Below, piece after piece: positions 57,393-64,000 of a stretch of 64,000 nt of DNA. The stretch is from Candidatus Omnitrophota bacterium (GTDB lineage: Bacteria; Omnitrophota; Koll11; 1-14-0-20-64-10). The translations under genes were made by a program, and so were the position numbers. The notes below the pieces were generated by a model that saw only the letters and a list, made by a program, of their open reading frames with translations, made no database searches and had not been told where the DNA came from. Position 1 is the first letter of the stretch. Every line of letters starts with the position of its first letter. Where the stretch lies: the NCBI GenBank assembly GCA_023818695.1, contig JAMWCF010000001.1, positions 310,001 to 374,000 on the forward strand, in the 5' to 3' direction.

Positions 57393-58829
57393 ATGAATTT
57401 ATCGGACCCTTCAGTCATCATCGGCACAATCACTGGCTGCATCGCGATCGTTGTGGCGCTGGGGCTTTTCTTCCTCTCCGATCAGAAACTGCATGTCCGC
57501 CTGCAGGACCAAAGGGCGTCGCAGGAACTGTCCGGAGACATCCGGTCCGTGGTGCTGGACAAACTTTCCAACCTTCCGGTCCCTCCCAAAGAGCAGGACA
57601 GGATCGCCACCGCCCTGTCCGATTACCTCCATTCCGAAATAGACCGCCAGAAATCGGTCATCGAGGCGCAGTTCGAAGAGACGCTCGAACAAAAGGACCG
57701 TCAGATCCAGGAAACCCAGCAGGAAATCGAGCGCCTCGGCCAGGATTACAAAGCGGTCTACGACAAGTACCAGAGGACCCAGACGGAGAAGACCCAGACC
57801 GAAACAATCGTCCGCAGCATGGCGGAAGGCCTCGTGGTCGTCAACAACAGGGGGGAAATCCTTCTGATGAACCCGGCCGCCGAGAAGATGCTGGATATCA
57901 AGGACGGCAAAAAACTGGACGCATCGACCCTCTTTTCTTCCCAAGACGATCGGCTGATCTCTCTGGTCAAGGAAGGGGCCGAAGGAAACAAGGAGATCGA
58001 GCTCTCCAGCGGCAGCGACAACACCAAGAGGGTGCTGCGGGCCAGCAACACAGTGATCGAGAACGAAAGCGGCCAGACGATCGGCATGGTGTCGGTCTTG
58101 AGCGACGTCACGAAGCAGAAGGAGATCGATGAGCTGAAATCGAAGTTCTTGGGGACCGTTTCCCATGAGCTGCGCACCCCCATCGTCACCATCCAGAAGG
58201 CGCTTGCCCTCGTCCACGACCAGTCCACCGGTCCCCTGAACGAAGCGCAGGAGAAATTCATCGACATCGCCCAGAGAAACCTCCAGTCCTTGAGCCGCCT
58301 GATCAACGACCTGCTGGACATGCAAAAACTGGAATACGGCCAGATGCGGATGGAATACAAGCTCAACCAGATCCAGGACGTAGCCAGGACGGTGATCGAA
58401 AACCTCGGGCCGTGGGCCGACTCCAGGCAGGTCCAGCTGGAGAACAAGATCCCGGAAACCATCCCCTCCATCGAGATGGACGGCCAGCGGATCGGGCAGG
58501 TGCTGATCAACCTGATCGGCAACGCCATCAAATTCACGCCGGCTGGCGGGTTTATCCGAACGCAGGCGGTCCAGAAAGGGGAGATGGTCGAGGTATCGGT
58601 GACCGATTCGGGAATCGGCATCGCCAAGGAAGACCTCCATAAGGTTTTCGACCGCTTCCAGCAAGTAGGCGAACGTACCGCTTCCGACATCAGCGGGACA
58701 GGACTGGGACTTGCCATCGCCAAAGAGCTCGTGGAACTCCATGGCGGCAGAATATGGGTGGAGAGCGAACTCGGCAAGGGAGCGACATTTTTCTTCACGC
58801 TGCCGCTGCGCAGGCCTTCTTCATCATAA
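57393..58829 (+). CDS. membrane-bound PAS sensor histidine kinase
   Basis: The protein has 478 residues. One N-terminal helix (about 7-28) anchors it, with almost no periplasmic part, followed by a long coiled coil (about 70-130, rich in Q, E, K). A PAS domain (about 131-240: SMAEGLVVVNNRGEILLMNP) precedes the dimerisation/phosphoacceptor domain with H258 in FLGTVSHELRTPIV. The ATPase domain has LINLIGNAIKFTPAGG, VTDSGIGIAKEDLHKVFDRF and GTGLGLAIAKELVELHGG. The lack of an external domain suggests that it senses a cytoplasmic or membrane cue through PAS. The partner is the response regulator immediately downstream. Confidence 0.93.
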   Translation: MNLSDPSVIIGTITGCIAIVVALGLFFLSDQKLHVRLQDQRASQELSGDIRSVVLDKLSNLPVPPKEQDRIATALSDYLHSEIDRQKSVIEAQFEETLEQKDRQIQETQQEIERLGQDYKAVYDKYQRTQTEKTQTETIVRSMAEGLVVVNNRGEILLMNPAAEKMLDIKDGKKLDASTLFSSQDDRLISLVKEGAEGNKEIELSSGSDNTKRVLRASNTVIENESGQTIGMVSVLSDVTKQKEIDELKSKFLGTVSHELRTPIVTIQKALALVHDQSTGPLNEAQEKFIDIAQRNLQSLSRLINDLLDMQKLEYGQMRMEYKLNQIQDVARTVIENLGPWADSRQVQLENKIPETIPSIEMDGQRIGQVLINLIGNAIKFTPAGGFIRTQAVQKGEMVEVSVTDSGIGIAKEDLHKVFDRFQQVGERTASDISGTGLGLAIAKELVELHGGRIWVESELGKGATFFFTLPLRRPSSS

Positions 58830-58839
58830 GGAGACAAAC

Positions 58840-59235
58840 GTGGAAAATAAAATCAAAATACTGCTCGTGGACGACTTGAGGGACTTCGTGGAAACGATCT
58901 CCTTCTGGATGAAATCCAAAGGATACTCGGTCTACGTCTGCCGCAGTGGGGAAGAGGCTCTGCGGTCAATCAAGTCGGAGTCCTTCGACATCATCTTCAT
59001 GGACATCCAGATGCCGAACATGAATGGCGTCGAGACCCTTAAAAAGATCAGGGAGATCGACAAGAAGGTCCCGGTCATCCTGGTGACCGCCTACCCGGAA
59101 AATCCTATCGTCAGCGAGGCCAACGAATACGGCATCTCAGGCGTCTTCCCCAAAGAGGGCTCTTTCGAGCGTCTGACCAGCGTCATCGAGGTGGCCCTGC
59201 GAAGCCACCGGGGACTCAAGCCCTCGGACGGATAA
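58840..59235 (+). CDS. single-domain response regulator (CheY-like)
   Basis: This 131-aa receiver domain has no output domain. It has acidic pocket D11/D12, phosphoacceptor D55 in IIFMDIQMPNMNG, T83 in VILVTAYPE and K105 in GVFPKEG, so all catalytic residues are present. The start is GTG 58840, preceded by AAGGAGA at 58828-58834; longer in-frame versions would lie inside the kinase gene. It probably passes phosphate on or regulates by protein contact. A 100-bp intergenic region with the fur-like promoter follows. Confidence 0.92.
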   Translation: MENKIKILLVDDLRDFVETISFWMKSKGYSVYVCRSGEEALRSIKSESFDIIFMDIQMPNMNGVETLKKIREIDKKVPVILVTAYPENPIVSEANEYGISGVFPKEGSFERLTSVIEVALRSHRGLKPSDG

Positions 59236-59265
59236 AAACAGCTCCCGCAGCAATCGTTTTTCCGC

Positions 59266-59293
59266 TTGACAAAATCCCCGCCTCTGCTAATAT
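59266..59293 (+). promoter_or_regulatory. sigma70-type promoter of the Fur-family gene
   Basis: A perfect TTGACA (59266-59271) and TAATAT (59288-59293) are separated by 16 bp, in the only sizeable intergenic gap of the region. The start of transcription would be near 59300, inside the downstream palindrome. Confidence 0.75.
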
Positions 59294-59310
59294 TGAGACT
59301 CATTCTCAAT
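59292..59310 (+). promoter_or_regulatory. Fur-type operator (7-5-7 inverted repeat)
   Basis: ATTGAGA-CTCAT-TCTCAAT is a perfect 7-bp inverted repeat with a 5-bp centre. It resembles the TGAGAAT...ATTCTCA half-sites of Fur/PerR boxes. It overlaps the end of the -10 box and the expected transcription start, the right place for negative autoregulation by the adjacent Fur-family protein. Confidence 0.7.
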
Positions 59311-59335
59311 AGACTGAAAAGGAATCTCAAAATCA

Positions 59336-59857
59336 ATGGCGGCGAAACAGGCGGAAGTTACTCTCTTCCCGAGATACGCCCAAAAACCTGAAAAATACCA
59401 GCAGTGGCTCTCCTCCATCCAGGAGCGGTTCCAGGAGCATCTCGGCCGGCGGGGGCTGAAGCTGACCCATCAGAGGGAAGAGATCCTCCGGTGCCTGATG
59501 GCGGCAGAGAAGCACCTGGGGGTGGAGGAGATGTACACCATCCTGAAAAAACAGGACCCCCTGATCGGGCGGGCCACGATCTTCCGGACCATCAAGCTGC
59601 TCCAGGAATGCGGCCTGGTGGCGGAGGTCGGCGTCTTCCAGAACGGGGGGGCCAAATTCGAGCTGAAGGCGGACCGCCCCCACCATGACCACATGATTTG
59701 CGTGGAGTGCGGGCGGATCATCGAGTTCCAGAGCCCCATGATGGAACGGTTCCAGGACGAGGCGATCAAGCGGCACGGCTTCCTCGCCCTCTGGCACCGG
59801 CACGAGATCTTCGGCCGGTGCGCGGCCTGCAGCAAGAAACGTACCGGCACGCCCTAA
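59336..59857 (+). CDS. Fur-family metal-responsive transcriptional regulator
   Basis: This 173-aa protein has an N-terminal winged helix (RRGLKLTHQREEILRCLM, with LGVEEMYTILKKQDPLIGRA). A dimerisation domain follows with the metal-binding HHDHMICVECGRIIEFQ. Structural zinc cysteines are C122, C125, C162 and C165. Fur and PerR cannot be told apart with certainty; the nearby TonB system favours iron control (Fur). The first roughly 30 residues extend beyond E. coli Fur. The ATG at 59336 has AAAAGGAA 11 bp upstream. The gene is probably autoregulated through the palindrome at 59292-59310. Confidence 0.9.
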   Translation: MAAKQAEVTLFPRYAQKPEKYQQWLSSIQERFQEHLGRRGLKLTHQREEILRCLMAAEKHLGVEEMYTILKKQDPLIGRATIFRTIKLLQECGLVAEVGVFQNGGAKFELKADRPHHDHMICVECGRIIEFQSPMMERFQDEAIKRHGFLALWHRHEIFGRCAACSKKRTGTP

Positions 59858-60036
59858 TGGAACAGCCGCCCAGCCCGACAACTAAACTTTTGGACCGTAT
59901 CCTCTCCGCGATAAGCTCGATCCGGTACGGCACGGTCCAGATCGTGATCCAGGACGCCAAGGTGATCCAGATCGAAAAGACGGAAAAGATCCGGCTCGAC
60001 AAAGCTGACCAGACCCCTGGAGGCTCACTGCAATAA
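59857..60036 (+). CDS. DUF2292 (YezD-family) small protein
   Basis: This 59-aa protein starts at an ATG that overlaps the Fur-family stop (TAATG). The core LLDRILSAISSIRYGTVQI, then VIQDAKVIQIEKTEKIRL, matches the DUF2292/YezD pattern (I-R-Y-G-x-V-x-I-x-I-x-D-x-x-V-x-Q-I-E-x-x-E-K-x-R). The function is unknown; homologues often sit beside sulfur- or metal-related genes. Translational coupling to the regulator suggests a role in the same metal response. Confidence 0.85.
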   Translation: MEQPPSPTTKLLDRILSAISSIRYGTVQIVIQDAKVIQIEKTEKIRLDKADQTPGGSLQ

Positions 60037-60071
60037 CTTCCCGCGCTTGACCAGTCCACTGGAGATATGCG

Positions 60072-60106
60072 GTTTCCATAAGGAAACTGAAAATGAAACT
60101 GTTTCC
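60072..60106 (+). promoter_or_regulatory. alternative hairpins masking the ribosome site of the TonB-dependent receptor
   Basis: GTTTCC (60072-60077), GGAAAC (60082-60087) and GTTTCC (60101-60106) surround the start codon at 60093. The central GGAAAC includes the Shine-Dalgarno (AAGGAAA) and can pair with either flanking arm, giving two exclusive 6-bp stems that would both hide the site. The stems are short, so a regulatory effect is only possible. Confidence 0.3.
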
Positions 60107-62192
60107 AAGAAAAGCAGGACTCTTTTTACTAGCCATGGCGGTTTTCTCAGCGGCGCCCCTGCTGGCGGCCGAAGAAACGACCTCGCTCCAAGAGGTGACG
60201 GTGTCGGCTCCAAAGGAAAGCGGCTCTCCCTTACCGGATGTCGAGGGAGCCAGGATTTACGCCGGCAAGAAAACGACGGTCGCCTATCTGCAGAACGTTC
60301 CCCAGATACAGGCCAACAACTACCGCCAAGGATTCGCCCAGATGCCGGGTCTTCTGGTGGCCGAGCAGTACGCTCCGAGCCACGCAAATCTCAACTACCG
60401 GGGGGTGGGAGACCCCCATGAGACGGAATACCTGCTGGTCATGAAGGACGGCATCCCAATCGTATCGGACTGGTTCGGCTATTCGACTCTCTACTATTCA
60501 CCGCCTCTTGAGTCAATCGAAAGGATTGAATTTATCCGGGGCGGTTCCTCCCTTCTTTATGGTCCCCAACCGGGTCCGGTGTTAAACTACGTCACCTCCC
60601 TGCCTCCGGAGGACCGGATCCTGACCGGCAGCACTCAGCACATCATGGGATCGAACGGGCTGTACGCCACCTTCCATTCCTTCGGGGGAACTCGGAATTC
60701 TTTCGGCTATTCTGGACACTTCAACCACAGGCAGGCGAATGGCCCAAGAGAAAACTCCGACTACTCGGTCTTTTCGGGCAACCTCAAAGGACTCTACCGA
60801 ACTTCGAACGGTTCCCGGATCGTCCTCAACGCCGATATCTACCGGTCCGAGAGCGGCGAAGCGGGCCGCCTTACCCAAGCCCAATACACCGCCAACCGGA
60901 ACCTCACCCGGACATCGAACGACCGGATATGGATCGAACGATACGTCCCCAGCATATCCCTGGAGAAAGATCTTTCCGAGGAGACTCTCCTGACGGTCAA
61001 ATCCTGGGGCGGCTATCAGGACCGGTTCAGCCGGCGACAGACCGGTTCAGCAACCAATCTCGACAGGCAGGAGTTCAACTTCTTCGGAACGGATGCGCGA
61101 CTCCGCCATACCTGGGAGGGCTGGGGGAATACCCACACGGCGACCGGCGGGTTCGTGGTCTACACATCCGACAGCCCCCGATCCCGTGAGCGGGGGGTCT
61201 CGCCGCAGACGACTTCCGGCATTGCGCAATTCGACCTGGACAGAAACACCAACTACGGTGCGTTGTTCTTTGAAAACGCGTTCAAATTCGGCCGCTTGGG
61301 CGTCGTACCCGCTTTCCGGGTGGACATCGTGAATGTCTCTGTCGAAGAGCTCTTTAACACAACCGTCAACCGGTCCCTCATCAACACGTCCGACTTTTCA
61401 GCGGTCCCACTCGGGGCATTGGGAGCGACATTCGATCTGAACGCTGAAAACCAAGTTTATGGCAACGTGTCGCAGGGATACCGGCCAGTCGAGTACGACG
61501 ATCTGGCCAACCCGACCAGCAGCACCCAAGCTCCCCCATCGGACCTCAAGGAATCCAGGACGTGGACATACGAAGCCGGCGTCAGGGGTGTGCCAACACC
61601 CTGGTTCCAATACGACACGAGCATCTTTCTGATCGATTACGACAACTTCATCGAGAACCGAACACTCGGATCAGGGAATGTCGAGAGGTCCAACTCGGGC
61701 CGGGCGATTTATAAAGGATGGGAAGCGGCGGCGGAGGCGGACGTGATCGGCTTCTACGACGCGCTGGCCGGTACCGAACACGGGCAGAAGGTCGGCCGGC
61801 TGGGGGTCTTTGGAAACGTTTCGATCTTGGACGCCGAGTTTGTCAGCGGCAGCAACGACGGAAGGGAGCCGGCCTATGCCCCAACCTATCTGCTGCGGTT
61901 CGGCGCCAATTACCGACTCGGCAGCCGGCTGAAGGCCTCCCTCTCAAGCCAGTTCGTGGATGAGCACTTCTGGCAGGACAACAACGCCGCAGGGACCGTT
62001 GGGACGGACAAGGTAGATTCCTATAAGGTCTGGGACGCAGCCCTGGAGGCGAAGGTTTACAAGGAAACGGTCTCGGTGATCGCGGGGGTGAACAATATTT
62101 TCAACGAGGATTATTACGCCCGTGTCCGCACAGACGGCATCGACCCGGCCTCGGAGAGGACCGTTTACGCCGGGGTTAAGTTCGAGATCTGA
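60093..62192 (+). CDS. TonB-dependent outer-membrane receptor (FecA-like)
   Basis: This 699-aa outer-membrane receptor has a signal peptide (KAGLFLLAMAVFSAAPLLAA, cleavage about 25/26), a TonB-box-like segment SLQEVTVSAP, a plug domain (VPQIQANNYRQGFAQMPG, then NYRGVGDPHETEYLLVMKDG and RIEFIRGGSSLLYGPQPG), and a C-terminal beta-barrel with repeated aromatic strands, ending in TVYAGVKFEI with the final aromatic/hydrophobic residue pattern. The plug wording is close to FecA-type iron-dicitrate receptors, but the ligand cannot be fixed. It is followed by exbB-exbD-tonB, its energising complex, and lies downstream of a Fur-family gene. Confidence 0.92.
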   Translation: MKLFPRKAGLFLLAMAVFSAAPLLAAEETTSLQEVTVSAPKESGSPLPDVEGARIYAGKKTTVAYLQNVPQIQANNYRQGFAQMPGLLVAEQYAPSHANLNYRGVGDPHETEYLLVMKDGIPIVSDWFGYSTLYYSPPLESIERIEFIRGGSSLLYGPQPGPVLNYVTSLPPEDRILTGSTQHIMGSNGLYATFHSFGGTRNSFGYSGHFNHRQANGPRENSDYSVFSGNLKGLYRTSNGSRIVLNADIYRSESGEAGRLTQAQYTANRNLTRTSNDRIWIERYVPSISLEKDLSEETLLTVKSWGGYQDRFSRRQTGSATNLDRQEFNFFGTDARLRHTWEGWGNTHTATGGFVVYTSDSPRSRERGVSPQTTSGIAQFDLDRNTNYGALFFENAFKFGRLGVVPAFRVDIVNVSVEELFNTTVNRSLINTSDFSAVPLGALGATFDLNAENQVYGNVSQGYRPVEYDDLANPTSSTQAPPSDLKESRTWTYEAGVRGVPTPWFQYDTSIFLIDYDNFIENRTLGSGNVERSNSGRAIYKGWEAAAEADVIGFYDALAGTEHGQKVGRLGVFGNVSILDAEFVSGSNDGREPAYAPTYLLRFGANYRLGSRLKASLSSQFVDEHFWQDNNAAGTVGTDKVDSYKVWDAALEAKVYKETVSVIAGVNNIFNEDYYARVRTDGIDPASERTVYAGVKFEI

Positions 62193-62219
62193 CAGACTCA
62201 TGGAAAAGGGGGGAGATTC

Positions 62220-62831
62220 ATGCTGAAGGATCTTTTCATGAAGGGGGGGCCGGTCATGTGGCCCCTCCTTGTCTCTTCTCTGGTGGCGGTATCCGTGGTG
62301 ATCGAACGGCTGCTCTTCATCGCGCGCGAAAAGAGAAGACGCTCACCGGAGCTGGTGGAACAGATTCTCTCCAGCGCCGAAACCGGGCAGATCGACGAGG
62401 CGATTCGGGCGGGAAAAAACTCCGAAGATTTCGTGGCGCGGACGCTGGTTTACGGGTTGACGCACCGGGAGAAATCGTTCAGCAACGCACTCTTTCGGGC
62501 GGCAAACCAGGAGCTGAAGCGGTTCAACCAGGGACTGCCGGTCCTCGATACGATCATCACGCTGGCCCCCCTGCTGGGGCTCTTGGGGACGGTGACCGGC
62601 ATGATCCGTTCTTTCGGCCTTCTTGGCAACAGCGCTCTGGAGGCCCCCACCGTCATCACCGGGGGAATCGCCGAAGCGCTGATCGCCACCGCTTTTGGAC
62701 TGGCCATCGCTATCGTTGCACTGATCCCGTTCAATTACCTGAACGCCAGACAGGAAGAGGCACGGCATGAAATCGAAGATGCCTCCACGCACCTGGAGCT
62801 GATACTGATGGAGGAGCCGGCCAAGCGATGA
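62220..62831 (+). CDS. exbB: ExbB/TolQ/MotA proton-channel protein
   Basis: This 203-aa inner-membrane protein of the TonB energising complex has three helices: WPLLVSSLVAVSVVIERLLF, then TIITLAPLLGLLGTVTGMIRSF and ALIATAFGLAIAIVALIPFNY, with the conserved Thr/Gly-rich channel motifs. A strong ribosome site (AAGGGGGGAG) precedes ATG 62220. It is slightly shorter than E. coli ExbB (244). The stop overlaps exbD. TolQ is the alternative, but the receptor-exbB-exbD-tonB order favours ExbB. Confidence 0.88.
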   Translation: MLKDLFMKGGPVMWPLLVSSLVAVSVVIERLLFIAREKRRRSPELVEQILSSAETGQIDEAIRAGKNSEDFVARTLVYGLTHREKSFSNALFRAANQELKRFNQGLPVLDTIITLAPLLGLLGTVTGMIRSFGLLGNSALEAPTVITGGIAEALIATAFGLAIAIVALIPFNYLNARQEEARHEIEDASTHLELILMEEPAKR

Positions 62832-63253
62832 GACTCTCCGCCGGGGCTGCCAGACGCCGAGCCCGGATCGAGATCATCCCCCTGATCGATGTGGTCTTTT
62901 TTCTCCTGGCGACTTTCGTCATGGTTTCCCTGTCGATGGTGAAAAACCAGGGAATTCAGGTCCGTCTGCCCAGAGCGTCAACCGGGACCCCCCAAGATCG
63001 CAGCGAACCGGTGACCATCACCGTCACCGACACCGATGAACTGTATCTCAATTCGCAGCCGATCGGACTTCAGGACCTGGCCCCCGAGCTGGAGCGGCGT
63101 CGGATCCACTCCCCGGCGCTAAGCGTCTTCATCCACGGAGACGAAGAGGCCGCTTTCGGCAGAGCCATTCGGGTTTTAGATGAGGTGCGGAAGGTCGGGA
63201 TCACTCAAGTGGCCATCCAAACGCAAGGGAAGTCTCCGAAGGGGGACCGTTAG
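62828..63253 (+). CDS. exbD: ExbD/TolR biopolymer transport protein
   Basis: This 141-aa protein has a basic N-terminus (ARRRARIEIIPLIDVVFFLL), one transmembrane helix with the critical aspartate in PLIDVVFFLLATFVM, and a periplasmic domain (VTITVTDTDELYLNSQPIG). It forms the proton-driven motor with ExbB that powers TonB. The ATG overlaps the exbB stop by ATGA. The tonB gene follows 1 bp after its stop. Confidence 0.9.
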   Translation: MRLSAGAARRRARIEIIPLIDVVFFLLATFVMVSLSMVKNQGIQVRLPRASTGTPQDRSEPVTITVTDTDELYLNSQPIGLQDLAPELERRRIHSPALSVFIHGDEEAAFGRAIRVLDEVRKVGITQVAIQTQGKSPKGDR

Positions 63254-63254
63254 A

Positions 63255-63941
63255 ATGCACCACCTTTGGGCCGTTCATGGGGACAGGATCACGGCGATTC
63301 TTCTTTCAGGGCTAATCCATCTGACCGCCTTCTGGACCGGCGGGAAAATATTCCTTCAGCCGGCCCAATACGGGGTAGAAACCGGCTACGGCGGAATAGA
63401 GATCCAGTTGGTGGCGGCCCTGCCTGAAACTTCCGCGCCGCCGGAAGCGCCCGTTGTGGGCGAAACCCCGCCAATACCAGCCGGAAGGAATCCGGAGGAG
63501 ATCCAGATCCCTTCACAAGAAACGGCCCTTCGCGGACCCGAAGTAAAACCGGCTCCCGGGAAGACACAAACCGCCGGCGATGGGTCTTCTCCGGTTCCCG
63601 GCAACGATCCGACCACTTATTATTCGCCGGGCGGGGCCAGGATCAGGAACCTGCTCCGCTCTCTCCGAAACCCGGCCCCCGCCTATCCCGAGCGGGCCCG
63701 GCAACTCAACCAAGAGGGACTGGTCGTAGTACGCGTTCAGGTGGACAAGCGGGGCCTGGCCTCTCGGGTGGAGATCAAGCGCAGTTCCGGGTTTCCTCTC
63801 CTGGATGATTCGGCGGTCAGAACGATTCGCCGATGGAAATTTATACCGGCCCATATGGGTCCGGTCGCTAAAGAATCGACCGTGGAAATCCCGGTCCGAT
63901 TCGTTCTGGACAACCGAGAGAAATTCGGCAAACAAGAGTAA
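63255..63941 (+). CDS. tonB: TonB energy-transducing protein
   Basis: This 228-aa protein has an N-terminal signal-anchor helix (ITAILLSGLIHLTAFWTG), a flexible Pro/Glu-rich spacer (about 55-135, less proline-rich than in enterobacteria), and a C-terminal TonB domain: PAPAYPERARQLNQEGLVVV, VDKRGLASRVEIKRSSGFPL and RTIRRWKFIPA. It transmits motor energy across the periplasm to the receptor. AAGGGGGACC lies just before ATG 63255; a longer in-frame version would lie within exbD and is unlikely. Confidence 0.9.
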   Translation: MHHLWAVHGDRITAILLSGLIHLTAFWTGGKIFLQPAQYGVETGYGGIEIQLVAALPETSAPPEAPVVGETPPIPAGRNPEEIQIPSQETALRGPEVKPAPGKTQTAGDGSSPVPGNDPTTYYSPGGARIRNLLRSLRNPAPAYPERARQLNQEGLVVVRVQVDKRGLASRVEIKRSSGFPLLDDSAVRTIRRWKFIPAHMGPVAKESTVEIPVRFVLDNREKFGKQE

Positions 63942-63955
63942 AAAGGAAACGCGCC

Positions 63956-64000
63956 ATGAAAAAAATCATCGTTGGATCCGCTATTGGGACCGCAGGGCTG
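63956..64000 (+). CDS. start of a probable secreted or membrane protein (cut by the window end)
   Basis: Only 15 codons are present: ATG AAA AAA, then MKKIIVGSAIGTAGL, a basic then hydrophobic N-terminus typical of a signal peptide. AAAAAGGAAAC lies 5 bp before the ATG, a good ribosome site. It follows tonB by 14 bp, so it may belong to the same iron-uptake operon. The product cannot be named. Confidence 0.6.
   Translation, partial: MKKIIVGSAIGTAGL

Noticed and set aside
57411..58742. A 443-aa minus-strand open frame over the histidine kinase
   Set aside because: The plus-strand kinase has every catalytic box. The antisense frame is hydrophobic/acidic noise from complementary codons.
60047..60075. 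TTGACC as -35 of a promoter for the TonB-dependent receptor
   Set aside because: No -10-like hexamer lies 16-18 bp downstream. The nearest (GATATG) is only 11 bp away.
1..64000. CRISPR arrays, tRNA or rRNA genes, insertion sequences, prophage or toxin-antitoxin genes
   Set aside because: I looked through the gaps, all about 100 bp or shorter, and the coding frames. I found no regular spaced repeats, no tRNA cloverleaf-like sequence, and no transposase, integrase or phage-like protein.

Overview
The window reads as chromosomal DNA of a diderm (Gram-negative) bacterium. It is GC-rich (my impression, roughly 58-62%) and almost wholly coding. The envelope evidence is heptosyltransferases, an O-antigen ligase and flippase, TonB/ExbB/ExbD and a TonB-dependent receptor. 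The housekeeping order (gap-pgk-tpiA-secG, leuB-asd-truA, priA-def-fmt) together with Fur-DUF2292 would fit groups such as Nitrospirota, Methylomirabilota or Desulfobacterota, but the sequence alone does not fix the phylum. I see no rRNA, tRNA, CRISPR array, insertion sequence or prophage gene. No gap without a gene exceeds about 100 bp. Very many neighbouring genes overlap by ATGA, GTGA or TGATG, so most of the window is organised as long, translationally coupled operons.

Region 1 (1-36.05 kb) is a surface-polysaccharide/LPS island. It opens with the C-terminus of an N-acetyl sugar amidotransferase, a methyltransferase, a GT4 and a Wzx-type flippase. Next come two paralogous KpsC/S-like capsule-type transferases flanking a divergent radical SAM/SPASM gene. 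A frameshifted polyprenyl-phosphate GT2, a methyltransferase, GT-C and GT2 enzymes, and a GT-DUF218 fusion follow. Then come GDP-fucose synthase, AsnB, a large GT-C protein, GT4, a nucleotide-sugar SDR, a WecA-FlaA1 fusion initiator, a WaaL/Wzy-type ligase or polymerase, two GT9 heptosyltransferases, a GT-C plus GtrB-like pair, a zinc-ribbon SDR (TDP-rhamnose 4-epimerase-like), several GT2s including a two-domain one, GmhB and an MGDG-synthase-like GT28. Together they supply sugar nucleotides, lipid-linked assembly, export, ligation and decoration of a fucose/heptose-containing glycan.

Region 2 (36.05-45.8 kb) is housekeeping: family-4 uracil-DNA glycosylase, PriA, peptide deformylase, Fmt, two galT-family genes (one lacking the catalytic histidine), the glycolytic trio gap-pgk-tpiA and secG.

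Region 3 (45.8-52.5 kb) is a five-gene oligopeptide-type ABC transporter. A methyltransferase and a NodB-type deacetylase sit between its permease and ATPase genes. The substrate-binding gene has an in-frame signal peptide upstream of its first ATG but no canonical start codon.

Region 4 (52.5-59.2 kb) holds glgC behind a promoter that may give a leaderless message, a lone thiG, leuB, asd, truA (apparently starting at CTG in a CTGA overlap), and a sensor kinase with a single-domain response regulator.

Region 5 (59.2-64 kb) is iron-linked. A Fur-family regulator has a palindrome over its own -10 box, followed by a coupled DUF2292 gene, a FecA-like TonB-dependent receptor, ExbB, ExbD and TonB, and the first 15 codons of an apparently secreted protein.

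No wholly unknown multi-gene system stands out clearly. The best candidates for new biology are the capsule-transferase/radical-SAM/capsule-transferase module, the ABC transporter with inserted methyltransferase and deacetylase, the paired active/inactive GalT, and several unusual domain fusions in the glycan island.
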